Origin: Campylobacterales bacterium
GTDB lineage: Bacteria; Campylobacterota_A; Desulfurellia; JAADFJ01
NCBI GenBank assembly: GCA_027080125.1
Contig: JALWSW010000098.1
Coordinates: forward strand, 1-6,628
Length of the DNA stretch: 6,628 nt
Direction: 5' to 3'
The translations under genes and the position numbers were made by a program. The notes under the pieces were generated by a model that was given only the letters and a program-made list of their open reading frames with translations, searched no databases and was not told the origin of the DNA. Positions 1 through 5,862 of the stretch are shown here, one piece after another. Position 1 is the stretch's first letter. Every line of letters begins with the position of its first letter.

Positions 1-126
1 GTTCTGAACAGGCGTTGGTTTTATCTATGATGGAGATGGTGCTTCAGGGGGTAAGCACACGTAAAGTAGAGAAGGTCACCGAGGAGTTATGCGGTGAGAA
101 CTTTTCCAAGTCAATGGTCAGCAGAC
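1..126 (+). pseudogene. IS256-family (mutator-type) transposase, internal fragment cut by an IS21-type insertion
   Basis: Only about 41 codons are visible, in the frame starting at base 3. The peptide contains SMMEMVLQGVSTRKVEKV followed by TEELCGENFSKSMVSRL. This is the well-known region of IS256/mutator transposases (consensus roughly QGVSTRKV-x-ITEELCG-x-FSKSTVS) just before the catalytic core. The start of the gene lies left of the window. The homology ends after VSRL, at about base 126, where the terminal repeat of the IS21-type element begins. The reading frame then runs into the element and meets TAG at 165-167. The catalytic DDE half is absent, and it does not reappear at 2820 on the other side of the element. 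The copy is therefore dead, and the insertion was probably accompanied or followed by a deletion. The family call is from recognised motifs; the truncation point is seen in the sequence. Confidence 0.8.
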
Positions 127-145
127 TGTATATTCCGCATTTAAC

Positions 146-237
146 TGGACACCAATTCCGGAAATAGCTGGACACTGTTTCCGGAATTAAGTGGACACCT
201 TTTCCGGTTTTAGCTGGACACTTTTTGCGGGTTTTCC
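146..237 (+). repeat. Left-end tandem 23-bp repeats of the IS21-type element (4 units)
   Basis: TGGACAC occurs at 146, 169, 192 and 215, an exact 23-base period. The first three units continue with TTCCGG and an A/T-rich tail; the fourth has TGCGG instead. Multiple terminal repeats of this type in IS21-family elements are the binding sites for the IstA transposase. A fifth copy lies inverted at 244-251 (GGTGTCCA). Confidence 0.85.
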
Positions 238-255
238 GTTTTTGGTGTCCAGTTA
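211..255 (+). promoter_or_regulatory. Inverted repeat between the left-end repeats and istA
   Basis: CTGGACAC at 214-221 pairs with GTGTCCAG at 245-252, and TA at 211-212 pairs with TA at 254-255. This gives a stem of 8 or more base pairs around a 23-base loop, followed by a T-rich stretch (TTATTG then T6). In RNA read from an outside promoter this could fold and dampen read-through into istA. In DNA it is simply two transposase sites in opposite orientation. The regulatory reading is inference. Confidence 0.35.
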
Positions 256-331
256 TTTCCGTTATTGTTTTTTCTGTGCGATTTTTGTTTTTCTTTAATC
301 CTTTTTCTGCGTATCCTCTACTTAAAATAAT

Positions 332-344
332 AGGAGGGGATGTG
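332..344 (+). promoter_or_regulatory. Ribosome binding site that sets the istA start
   Basis: AGGAGGGG at 332-339 lies just upstream of a GTG codon at 342-344. The open frame extends upstream to an ATG at 225, but the extra residues are hydrophobic, look unlike IS21 transposases, and overlap the terminal repeats. The GTG is followed directly by a basic stretch and then the helix-turn-helix, which favours it as the real start. The spacing from AGGAGG is rather short. Confidence 0.65.
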
Positions 345-1902
345 AAAAAGAGAAAAAGAAGGAGGCTGAGTTTGAGACAGATCAAAGAGATATTGAGATT
401 GAAGAGGAAGGATTTAAGCAACAGACAGATTGCGAAGGCATGCAGCATATCTCCCACTACCGTGGAGAAATATATAGAGAGGATAGAAGCAGCTTCTGTT
501 TCTTATGATGATATGAAAGAGAGATCTGAAGATGAGATAATGGGCGAGCTTTTTAAAGAGAATACACCAAAGAACAAGAAAGCTATGCCGGATATGAGCT
601 ATATACACAAACAGCTGAAGATGAAAGGCGTTACGCTTCAGCTTCTATGGGAGGAGTATAGAGAAGCTCATCCTGAGGGCTACAGCCGTACCCAGTTCTG
701 CTACTACTACAATCGTTGGAAAAAGAAGCTTAATCCTACAATGAGATTCAACCATAAGGCAGGCGAAAAGATATTTGCGGACTTCTCAGGGGATAAACCC
801 TCTATAACAGATCCTGAAACGGGAAAGAAGACCGAAGTCGAGCTGTTTGTGGCTACCCTCGGAGCAAGCAGCTATACCTTTGCAATGGCAGTTGAGAATC
901 AGAAGAAAGAAAACTGGATAGAGTGCCACAAGAAGATGTTTTCATTCTTCGGCGGAGTGCCTGAATATGTAGTACCTGATAACCTGAAGTCAGGTGTTAC
1001 ATCACCTGATTATTACGATCCTCAGATTAATATCTCATATGCGCAAGATGGCTGAATATTACGATGTTGCAATACTGCCTGCAAGGCCTGTAAAACCGAA
1101 GGATAAGGCAAAGGTTGAAAATGCGGTATTGAATGTTCAAAGAAGAATATTGGCAAAACTCAGAAACAGGACGTTCTTTAGCATTGAAGAGCTAAACAGC
1201 GCCATAAGAGATGCACTTGATGAATTCAACGGCAGGAAGATGCAGCAGCTCGGTAAATCAAGATATGAGCTCTTCTGCGAGATAGATAAGCCTGCCTTGA
1301 GAAGTCTTCCCGAAAGGCCGTTTGAAATCTTCTCATGGAAGAAGGCTAAGGTGGGTCTTGATTATCATGTAATCATAGAGGGCATTCACTACTCTGTTCC
1401 ATATACGCTTATCAACCGGACTGTGGAGATAAGATACAACAGCAGTAGAGTCGAAGCCTTTTGCAACAACAAAAAGGTATGCTCTCATCTGAGAAGTTTC
1501 AAAAAAGGAGCATTTGTCACCTCTACTGTCCATATGCCGCACTCCCATAGAGGCTATATGCAATGGAGACCCGATAAGATAAGACGGTGGGCAGACAGTG
1601 CAGGGCCGAATACATCTCTGTTTATCAACAAGATAGTTGAGACCTGCAGCCATAAGGAACATGCCTATAGAATGTGCCTTGGCGTTATGAGACTTTCAAA
1701 AAGATACAGCTCGGAGAGACTGGAGAATGCCTGCTCTATAGCCCTATCTGCAGAATCATACAGATACAGAACACTCAAAGCCATTCTTAAAAACAGAATG
1801 GATGAGAATGCGGCTATAGAGCAGAACAAAGAACAGTCCTCTGCTATCATAATACATAAAAATATCAGAGGCAACAGCTTTTACGCGGGATGTGACCTGT
1901 GA
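342..1902 (+). pseudogene. istA: IS21-family transposase IstA, frameshifted
   Basis: IstA is the DDE transposase that binds the terminal repeats and cuts and joins the element's ends. From the GTG at 342, a basic N-terminus leads into a helix-turn-helix (residues about 10-44, with LSLRQIKEILRLK and LSNRQIAKACSISPTTVEKY). The first catalytic Asp is in FADFSGD (residue about 147), the second in VVPDNLKSGV (about 213). The frame then breaks: it reads INISYAQDG and stops at 1053-1055. Homology resumes in another frame from about 1048 as MAEYYDVAILPARPVKP, with the third catalytic residue Glu in KAKVEN (codon 1117-1119), and runs to TGA at 1900-1902. Restoring the frame would give about 520 residues, a normal length. 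The likely lesion is loss of AT from an original GATATG, or a one-base insertion, at 1041-1050. The stop overlaps the istB start. As read, the product lacks the catalytic Glu; a sequencing error cannot be excluded. Confidence 0.85.
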
Positions 1903-2648
1903 ATAGCTTAAGAGACAGACTCCTTGCAATGAGACTTTACGGTATGGCCTCTGCTTTGGAAGAATACTCAGACAGCGAAACATTCAAAGAGATGAGCTTT
2001 AGAGAACAGCTTTCTATCCTGCTTGAGCAGGAAGGCATATACAGAAATAGCAGGCAGCTGAAAAGATTGATTACTACGGCAAGGCTCAGATACACCGATG
2101 CCTGCATAGAGGAGATTAAGTTTAATGCGTCAAGAGGATTTGATAAAGGGCTGCTTCTCGATCTGTCTAAGATGGACTGGGTAAGCAATAAAAGAAATAT
2201 AATAATAACCGGGCCGACAGGAACAGGCAAGACATATATAGCCTGCGCCATAGGTAACAGCGCCTGCAGGCACGGTGTTAAGACGCTCTACATAAGACAG
2301 CCGAAACTATTCGGTGAATTCAGGTTAGCAAGAGCCGACGGAGAGTATATGAAGAGATTGGATAAAATCTCAAAGACGGAACTTTTAATCATAGATGATT
2401 GGGGTATGTCTTCTTTGAATGATATGGAAAGAAGGGATCTGTTTGAGATCGTAGAGAACAGATACGATATACATTCCACAATCATAGTAACTCAATTTCC
2501 TGTTGATAAATGGCATTCCTTGATAGGAGATCCGACGATTGCAGATGCAATATGCGACAGATTGATACACAACGCATATAGATTAAAGCTTACAGGAGGA
2601 TCTATGAGAAAAATAAAAATGGAACATAAAATAAAAGGAGGTATTTAA
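1899..2648 (+). CDS. istB: IS21-family helper ATPase IstB
   Basis: IstB is an AAA+ ATPase of the DnaC/DnaA-like branch. It forms oligomers on DNA, selects the target and activates IstA. The 249-residue product, close to the usual 250, starts with the helical N-terminal domain (LRDRLLAMRLYGMASALEEY). It has a Walker A motif GPTGTGKT at residues 105-112, a Walker B LLIIDDWG at 162-169, a sensor-like stretch STIIVTQFP at 193-201, and the typical C-terminal block DAICDRLIHNAYRLKLTGGS. All motifs look intact. It begins with GTG inside the sequence GTGA, overlapping the istA stop by 4 bases, so its translation is probably coupled to istA. Because istA is frameshifted, ribosomes starting at istA would stop 850 bases upstream, and istB expression may be low in this copy. 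Confidence 0.93.
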   Translation: MNSLRDRLLAMRLYGMASALEEYSDSETFKEMSFREQLSILLEQEGIYRNSRQLKRLITTARLRYTDACIEEIKFNASRGFDKGLLLDLSKMDWVSNKRNIIITGPTGTGKTYIACAIGNSACRHGVKTLYIRQPKLFGEFRLARADGEYMKRLDKISKTELLIIDDWGMSSLNDMERRDLFEIVENRYDIHSTIIVTQFPVDKWHSLIGDPTIADAICDRLIHNAYRLKLTGGSMRKIKMEHKIKGGI

Positions 2649-2733
2649 ATTGAAAACAGGGAAGTTGAAAGAGCAAAAAAGAAGCGGTTTTGGGTGTTTG
2701 AGATTAAAAAATCTTGACTTATCTGGACACTAA
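2635..2733 (+). CDS. Possible 27-residue leader-like peptide after istB (TTG start at 2650)
   Basis: AAGGAGGT at 2635-2642, overlapping the last istB codons, is the strongest ribosome binding site in the element. It sits 7 bases before a TTG at 2650-2652. The frame runs 27 codons to TAA at 2731-2733 and gives a basic peptide (begins LKTGKLKEQKRSGFGC by codon) with no recognisable domain. The stop falls inside the innermost TGGACAC copy of the right end. I do not recognise the product. It may be a real small ORF of the element, or a leftover of a longer third gene. The coding span is 2650-2733. Confidence 0.3.
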   Translation, partial: KEVFKLKTGKLKEQKRSGFGCLRLKNLDLSGH

Positions 2734-2801
2734 TGTAAAACAAAAAGAGAAAGGATTGAAGAAAAAAACAGGTGTCCACTTATTTCCGGAAAAGGTGTCC
2801 A
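2724..2801 (-). repeat. Right-end repeats of the IS21-type element
   Basis: GGTGTCCA occurs at 2771-2778 and 2794-2801, again 23 bases apart. These are the mirror image of the left-end units. On the minus strand the outer unit reads TGGACACC-TTTTCCGGAAATAAG, almost identical to left units 1 and 3. One inverted copy, TGGACACT, lies further in at 2724-2731, matching the inverted innermost copy at the left end. These are expected IstA binding sites. Confidence 0.8.
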
Positions 2802-2819
2802 ATGTCAGCGGAATACACA

Positions 2820-2846
2820 CGCAGGATCTGCGGTATTTTTCTTTTT
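2820..2846 (+). terminator. Short Rho-independent terminator at the right border of the IS
   Basis: CGCAG (2820-2824) pairs perfectly with CTGCG (2828-2832) around a GAT loop. It is followed by GTATTTTTCTTTTTT, a T-rich tail on the plus strand. The stem is only 5 base pairs, so efficiency is uncertain. It would stop rightward transcription from the IS region before it meets the leftward azl operon. Confidence 0.5.
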
Positions 2847-2913
2847 TAGCAAAATAGTTAGAGATCAAATTTACTGTATATGGCACACAATTCTCCTCTT
2901 ATTGTCACTTATT

Positions 2914-3201
2914 TCAATTAATTAGGTATATATAAAATAAACTACCTATAAAAATAGATAATAGAAACTTTCTGAAAATTATATGGATAATGATAGTCAT
3001 AACAATACTAAGTAACCTATATTCTAAAATATAAAAATCCACACTTTTTTGAAAAATAACATATAGAGTTAAAATAGTAAGCAAAGCTATAGGCAAATCA
3101 TCCTTTAAAAATACAAACTTCTTAGCATGCTTTTTAAAAAATACAAAAGGCAAAAACCTTGTCAAAATATTAGCAAAAGCCGCAACTAAAATCTCAAGCA
3201 T
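2914..3201 (-). CDS. azlD: AzlD-like branched-chain amino acid exporter, small subunit
   Basis: AzlD proteins are small (about 100 residue) membrane partners of AzlC; the pair (YgaZH in E. coli) exports branched-chain amino acids and methionine. This 95-residue product is almost entirely hydrophobic, with about four predicted membrane segments. It carries the family signature ILTRFLPFVFF at residues 12-22 and a second helix starting LPIALLTILTLYVI (36-49). I chose ATG at 3199-3201 because AAGG lies 7 bases upstream. A TTG in frame at 3214-3216 would add five residues but has no better site. The gene overlaps the end of azlC by 8 bases, so the two are probably translationally coupled. It is the last recognisable gene of the operon; no leftward terminator is visible behind it before the IS border. 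Base composition is very AT-rich. Confidence 0.85.
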   Translation of the reverse strand: MLEILVAAFANILTRFLPFVFFKKHAKKFVFLKDDLPIALLTILTLYVIFQKSVDFYILEYRLLSIVMTIIIHIIFRKFLLSIFIGSLFYIYLIN

Positions 3202-3826
3202 ATTTATGCCTTGCAAGAATTATCGAAAAAGAAAACAAAATGGAAAAAATCAAAATATTAGGAACATTTAAGGTGTAAAATATAAAATAAGAAAAAATAC
3301 CAAGTAAAAAGGGAAACGGCTTTTTCTTGCGTAAAATATTTTCCAGCAGAATAACTACGAACAAACTTACCAAAACAAAATCCAATCCTTTTAACTCAAA
3401 ATCAACATAATTGACAAAGATAACTCCGCAAACAGTGCCGAATAGCCAATAAAAATGATTTAAAACAGATACATATAGTTCATATTTGCGGCCATTATTT
3501 TTATGGGTTAAAATTGCAAATGTTTCATCTGTAAGAGCAAATATTTTATAGAATTGATTTTTATATCTATCTAAAAATGTTAATGAATAAAATAACTGCC
3601 TGAAATTTAACAAAAATGAGGCTATAAATATATCTATTAAGGATAACTTCTTATAAATTCCTATCAATAAAAACTGCAAAGATCCTGAATATATAATAAT
3701 AGACATCAAAATAACCAAATACGAATTTATGCCAATTTTGACAGCTACTATTGCAAAAGAAAAGCTTAGCGTAAAATAGCTGACAAATATAGGAAAGGTA
3801 TCTTTTAAAGCCTTTATGAATTTCAT
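3194..3826 (-). CDS. azlC: AzlC-like branched-chain amino acid exporter, large subunit
   Basis: AzlC is the large permease subunit that works with AzlD in the inner membrane to export branched-chain amino acids (and methionine in the YgaZH case). The 210-residue protein, slightly shorter than the usual 230-240, has several hydrophobic helices. Its family signatures are MSIIIYSGSLQFLLIGIY at 41-58, NFRQLFYS at 74-81 (equivalent to the common NLRHxLY), LTDETFAIL at 98-106 and YWLFGTVCG at 126-134. The start ATG at 3824-3826 overlaps the stop of the upstream regulator-methyltransferase gene as ATGA. With no strong ribosome site of its own, it is probably translated by coupling. The exact substrate cannot be read from the sequence; the regulator's added methyltransferase suggests it may not be plain valine or leucine (inference). 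Confidence 0.88.
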   Translation of the reverse strand: MKFIKALKDTFPIFVSYFTLSFSFAIVAVKIGINSYLVILMSIIIYSGSLQFLLIGIYKKLSLIDIFIASFLLNFRQLFYSLTFLDRYKNQFYKIFALTDETFAILTHKNNGRKYELYVSVLNHFYWLFGTVCGVIFVNYVDFELKGLDFVLVSLFVVILLENILRKKKPFPFLLGIFSYFIFYTLNVPNILIFSILFSFSIILARHKYA

Positions 3827-5571
3827 TCGCTTTTCTTTAATACTATTAAATAGGTGCCGGCTTCTTTATAAGTTGGATAGAGGTTCAAATAATCTGAACA
3901 ATCGAACCCGATTTCCTCAGCAATATCAATTAAGTTTCCACTGTATGTTTTGCATTCTTCCTCATAATCTAATCCGGCAATTAAAGATTCTAACTCTAAG
4001 ATCATAAATATATAATAAGCCATTAACTTATTACTTATTTCCTCAATATAAAAACTTTTTATTTGATTGAAAAGTTTATTTAATATGTTTTTGGACAAAC
4101 TAATCTTGTTATTTAAAGCAAGATATCTAACATAAGGGATATTTTCCCTAAAAAGGCTATATAACTCTTCCTCTTCAGGAGTTAAATTTTTTATAGGAAA
4201 CATAACCTTGAACATATATGAGGTATGATGAAGTATTAAATTCTTTTCCCGTTCAAGCTTAGTGTTATACTCCGAAACAAATTCATCACTAATTATCAAG
4301 TATCCCTTGCTTTTTAGCAATTTAAATGATTTTTCTAAAAACATAGATAAATTCATATGAAGGGAAGAACCGACAGATAAAAGAGTGTCAAATTTTTCTT
4401 TGAATTTAAGCTCTAAAAAACTGTCATGATATATATTTTTTATATTTGATATTCTATTAAGATAAAACGCACTTTTAGGACTCGGCTCAACGCAATCAAA
4501 CCTAAATTTGTTATTAGTAAATTCAATAATTAAATTTAAATGATTTCCCGGACCGGATCCTATATCTAATATTTTTTCTTTAGCAGCGTATCTATTTAAA
4601 AAAGCCCCGATTAGCAAAGCTTGAAATAGATATCCCGGATGAAAATATTCAAAAAAACTGTATAAATCTGTATTTTTTCTTCTTTCAAAATCACTGCCAT
4701 CATTTTTTAATGAACTTTTATTAAAAATAAATTCTTTAGCCTCTATCATATTTTCAGGATTTTGAGATAAAATGGAGAATTCGTTCTGTAACAATTTAAA
4801 AGCAAAACTATTTTTTCTCTTAATATTTTCCAACAAATCGCAATCCAAATTTTTTAAAAATTTTTTAATTTTATGCAGGTTATTTTTCCCGACAGAGGAT
4901 AAAAATATACCTCGCTTGGTATTAATTATTCGTATATTTTTGAAGGTTTTATAAAAGTCAAAATCACTCTCTTTTGCTATTATTCTAATGGTATCTACAC
5001 CGTTTTCTAATTCCTCTTTAGCTTTATTCGCATATTCTTTGTTAAACAGTTTTATAAACCTATCTTCATAAAAAAACGGCTCAAAATTTTTAGGATAAAA
5101 AACAGTAACCATTAATATAACTTCATCAGCTATTGCTTTATATATGTGCGGGACATCAGCTTTAAATTCATAGCTATCCCGTTGAGTTAAAAGCTTTGGA
5201 TTTTGAATTTCACCTGTTAATACAGAACCTTTAATTGTATACACCTGTTCGGTAACACCGTTAAAGTGCGGCTGTGAAACATAAGAGGCGCAATTTAAAA
5301 GTGTCATTTTGTAAACTTCCAGATCATCGCCTTTTTCTACCAAAGAAACGGTTACATTATCTTCTTTTATTTCACAGTTTTCACCTACAAGTTCTCCAAA
5401 AGAAATTTCTAAAATCGTAGCAATAGACCATAAAGTATTGATTGTAGGATTTGTTTTGTTCTCCTCTATCTTGTAAAGCGTTGATTTGGCAATCCCTGCT
5501 TTTTGAGCTAATGAAGACAAAGTATATCCTCTTTTCTCTCTATAAAGTTTGATTTTTTCTCCGAGTTTCAT
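3823..5571 (-). CDS. XRE-cupin regulator fused to a class I SAM-dependent methyltransferase
   Basis: This 582-residue protein has several parts. Residues 1-63 are an XRE/Cro helix-turn-helix (TLSSLAQKAGIAKSTLYKIE with ENKTNPTINTLW). Residues about 75-160 form a cupin of the kind found in XRE-cupin regulators: PHFNGVTEQVYTIKG at 101-115 and FKADVPHIYKA at 136-146, with H102, E108 and H142 as possible metal ligands. Residues about 170-330 are an unassigned linker with some alpha/beta character. Residues about 330-582 are a class I methyltransferase: motif I KILDIGSGPGNH (333-344), acidic end of strand 2 at CVEPS (360-364), FDTLLSVGSSLHM (394-406), and GYLIISDEFVSEY (423-435). The start ATG has AGGAGC 5-10 bases upstream. 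The gene leads an operon with azlC and azlD. XRE-cupin regulators usually end near residue 180, so the C-terminal 400 residues are an addition. The methyl acceptor is unknown. Autoregulation of the operon is likely but inferred. Confidence 0.85.
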   Translation of the reverse strand: MKLGEKIKLYREKRGYTLSSLAQKAGIAKSTLYKIEENKTNPTINTLWSIATILEISFGELVGENCEIKEDNVTVSLVEKGDDLEVYKMTLLNCASYVSQPHFNGVTEQVYTIKGSVLTGEIQNPKLLTQRDSYEFKADVPHIYKAIADEVILMVTVFYPKNFEPFFYEDRFIKLFNKEYANKAKEELENGVDTIRIIAKESDFDFYKTFKNIRIINTKRGIFLSSVGKNNLHKIKKFLKNLDCDLLENIKRKNSFAFKLLQNEFSILSQNPENMIEAKEFIFNKSSLKNDGSDFERRKNTDLYSFFEYFHPGYLFQALLIGAFLNRYAAKEKILDIGSGPGNHLNLIIEFTNNKFRFDCVEPSPKSAFYLNRISNIKNIYHDSFLELKFKEKFDTLLSVGSSLHMNLSMFLEKSFKLLKSKGYLIISDEFVSEYNTKLEREKNLILHHTSYMFKVMFPIKNLTPEEEELYSLFRENIPYVRYLALNNKISLSKNILNKLFNQIKSFYIEEISNKLMAYYIFMILELESLIAGLDYEEECKTYSGNLIDIAEEIGFDCSDYLNLYPTYKEAGTYLIVLKKSE

Positions 5572-5575
5572 ATAA

Positions 5576-5581
5576 GCTCCT
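5576..5581 (-). promoter_or_regulatory. Ribosome binding site of the regulator-methyltransferase gene
   Basis: On the minus strand AGGAGC lies 4 bases before the ATG at 5569-5571; the AGGAG core is 5 bases away. It supports this start, as does the immediate onset of the helix-turn-helix domain. Confidence 0.7.
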
Positions 5582-5595
5582 ATAATTTATTACTG

Positions 5596-5608
5596 TTTCT
5601 TTTAGAAA
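5596..5608 (-). promoter_or_regulatory. Candidate operator: small inverted repeat at the transcription start
   Basis: TTTCT-TTT-AGAAA is a perfect 5-base inverted repeat with a 3-base centre, directly downstream of the -10 box, where transcription should begin. A dimeric XRE repressor bound here would block the promoter. The position suits autoregulation by the fusion protein, but A/T-rich short palindromes also arise by chance. Confidence 0.3.
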
Positions 5609-5636
5609 ATTATATCAAATGCATAATCATTGTCAA
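5609..5636 (-). promoter_or_regulatory. Near-consensus sigma-70/sigma-A promoter of the azl operon
   Basis: Reading the minus strand, a -35 TTGACA (5631-5636) and a -10 TATAAT (5609-5614) are separated by 16 bases. A TG one base before the -10 (TGATATAAT) makes it an extended -10. Both hexamers match the consensus perfectly, so the promoter should be strong unless repressed. The 5' leader to the ATG would be about 30 bases. Confidence 0.8.
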
Positions 5637-5862
5637 TAAAAAGTAAGTTTTTAACGAATAAGAAGAAAAGAACGATGCTATTTATTCAGAAAAATTTACT
5701 AAAAAAGTTTTTATACTATTGTCAAGGCATTGAAAAAAATTAAAATTGGTTTCCTATAAAAAACCAAAGGGCATACAGCAGTTCGTATTTTATTACGCAA
5801 GAGCCGGTCGATAATCACTTTTTTTCTTCATTGTTTAGTACAGAACAGAAGCGGGTCCTCTG
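5637..5862. other. AT-rich intergenic region upstream of the azl operon
   Basis: Apart from the hairpin at 5746-5767 I see no gene here. ATTGTCAA occurs twice, at 5629-5636 (part of the azl -35) and at 5718-5725, so the minus strand carries a second TTGACA. It has no good -10 at 16-18 bases. On the plus strand TTGTCA (5719-5724) with TAAAAT (5741-5746) is a weak rightward promoter candidate. Confidence 0.4.
5732..5767 (-). terminator. Leftward Rho-independent terminator-like hairpin
   Basis: TTGGTTT (5746-5752) and AAACCAA (5761-5767) form a perfect 7-base-pair stem with an 8-base loop. On the minus strand it is followed by TTTTAATTTTTTT. It would stop transcription arriving from the right before the azl promoter, insulating the operon. 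No minus-strand gene is seen immediately to its right, so what it terminates is unclear. Confidence 0.45.

Larger units (their letters stand above)
127..2819 (+). mobile_element. IS21-family insertion sequence (istA-istB)
   Basis: The element is about 2.69 kb. The outermost ends match as inverted repeats: TGTATATTCCGC at 127-138, and GCGGAATACACA at 2808-2819, which reads TGTGTATTCCGC on the other strand (11 of 12 identical). Both ends begin with TG, as is usual for IS21. Each continues inward 18-19 bases to a TGGACAC-based repeat array. The element carries istA and istB, the IS21 hallmark, overlapping by 4 bases. A long target duplication is not evident. GCAG occurs at 121-124 on the left and at 2821-2824 on the right, which could be a 4-base duplication if the ends are drawn one or two bases wider. 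The transposase gene is frameshifted, so the element is probably not autonomous. Exact borders are uncertain by a few bases. Confidence 0.85.

Noticed and set aside
146..260. Regularly spaced repeats that could suggest a CRISPR array
   Set aside because: The 23-base period includes the conserved TTCCGG core and leaves no unique spacers. It sits at the tip of an IS21-type element and is matched at the other end, as IstA sites are.
225..341. N-terminal extension of istA from the ATG at 225
   Set aside because: The 39 extra residues are hydrophobic and unlike IS21 transposases, and there is no ribosome site at 225. The GTG at 342 follows AGGAGGGG and precedes the helix-turn-helix.
44..457. 137-codon minus-strand frame over the left IS end
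   Set aside because: It crosses the IS border, the repeats and the istA start, and has no family resemblance. It is a by-product of the sequence on the other strand.
2714..2741. Possible outward promoter at the right IS end (TTGACT with TAAAAC)
   Set aside because: The -10 is poor (4 of 6), and the element's hairpin terminator at 2820 lies directly downstream. It is not strong enough to list as a feature.
3816..4007. 63-codon plus-strand frame at the azlC/regulator junction
   Set aside because: It lies fully opposite well-supported minus-strand genes and has no protein resemblance.
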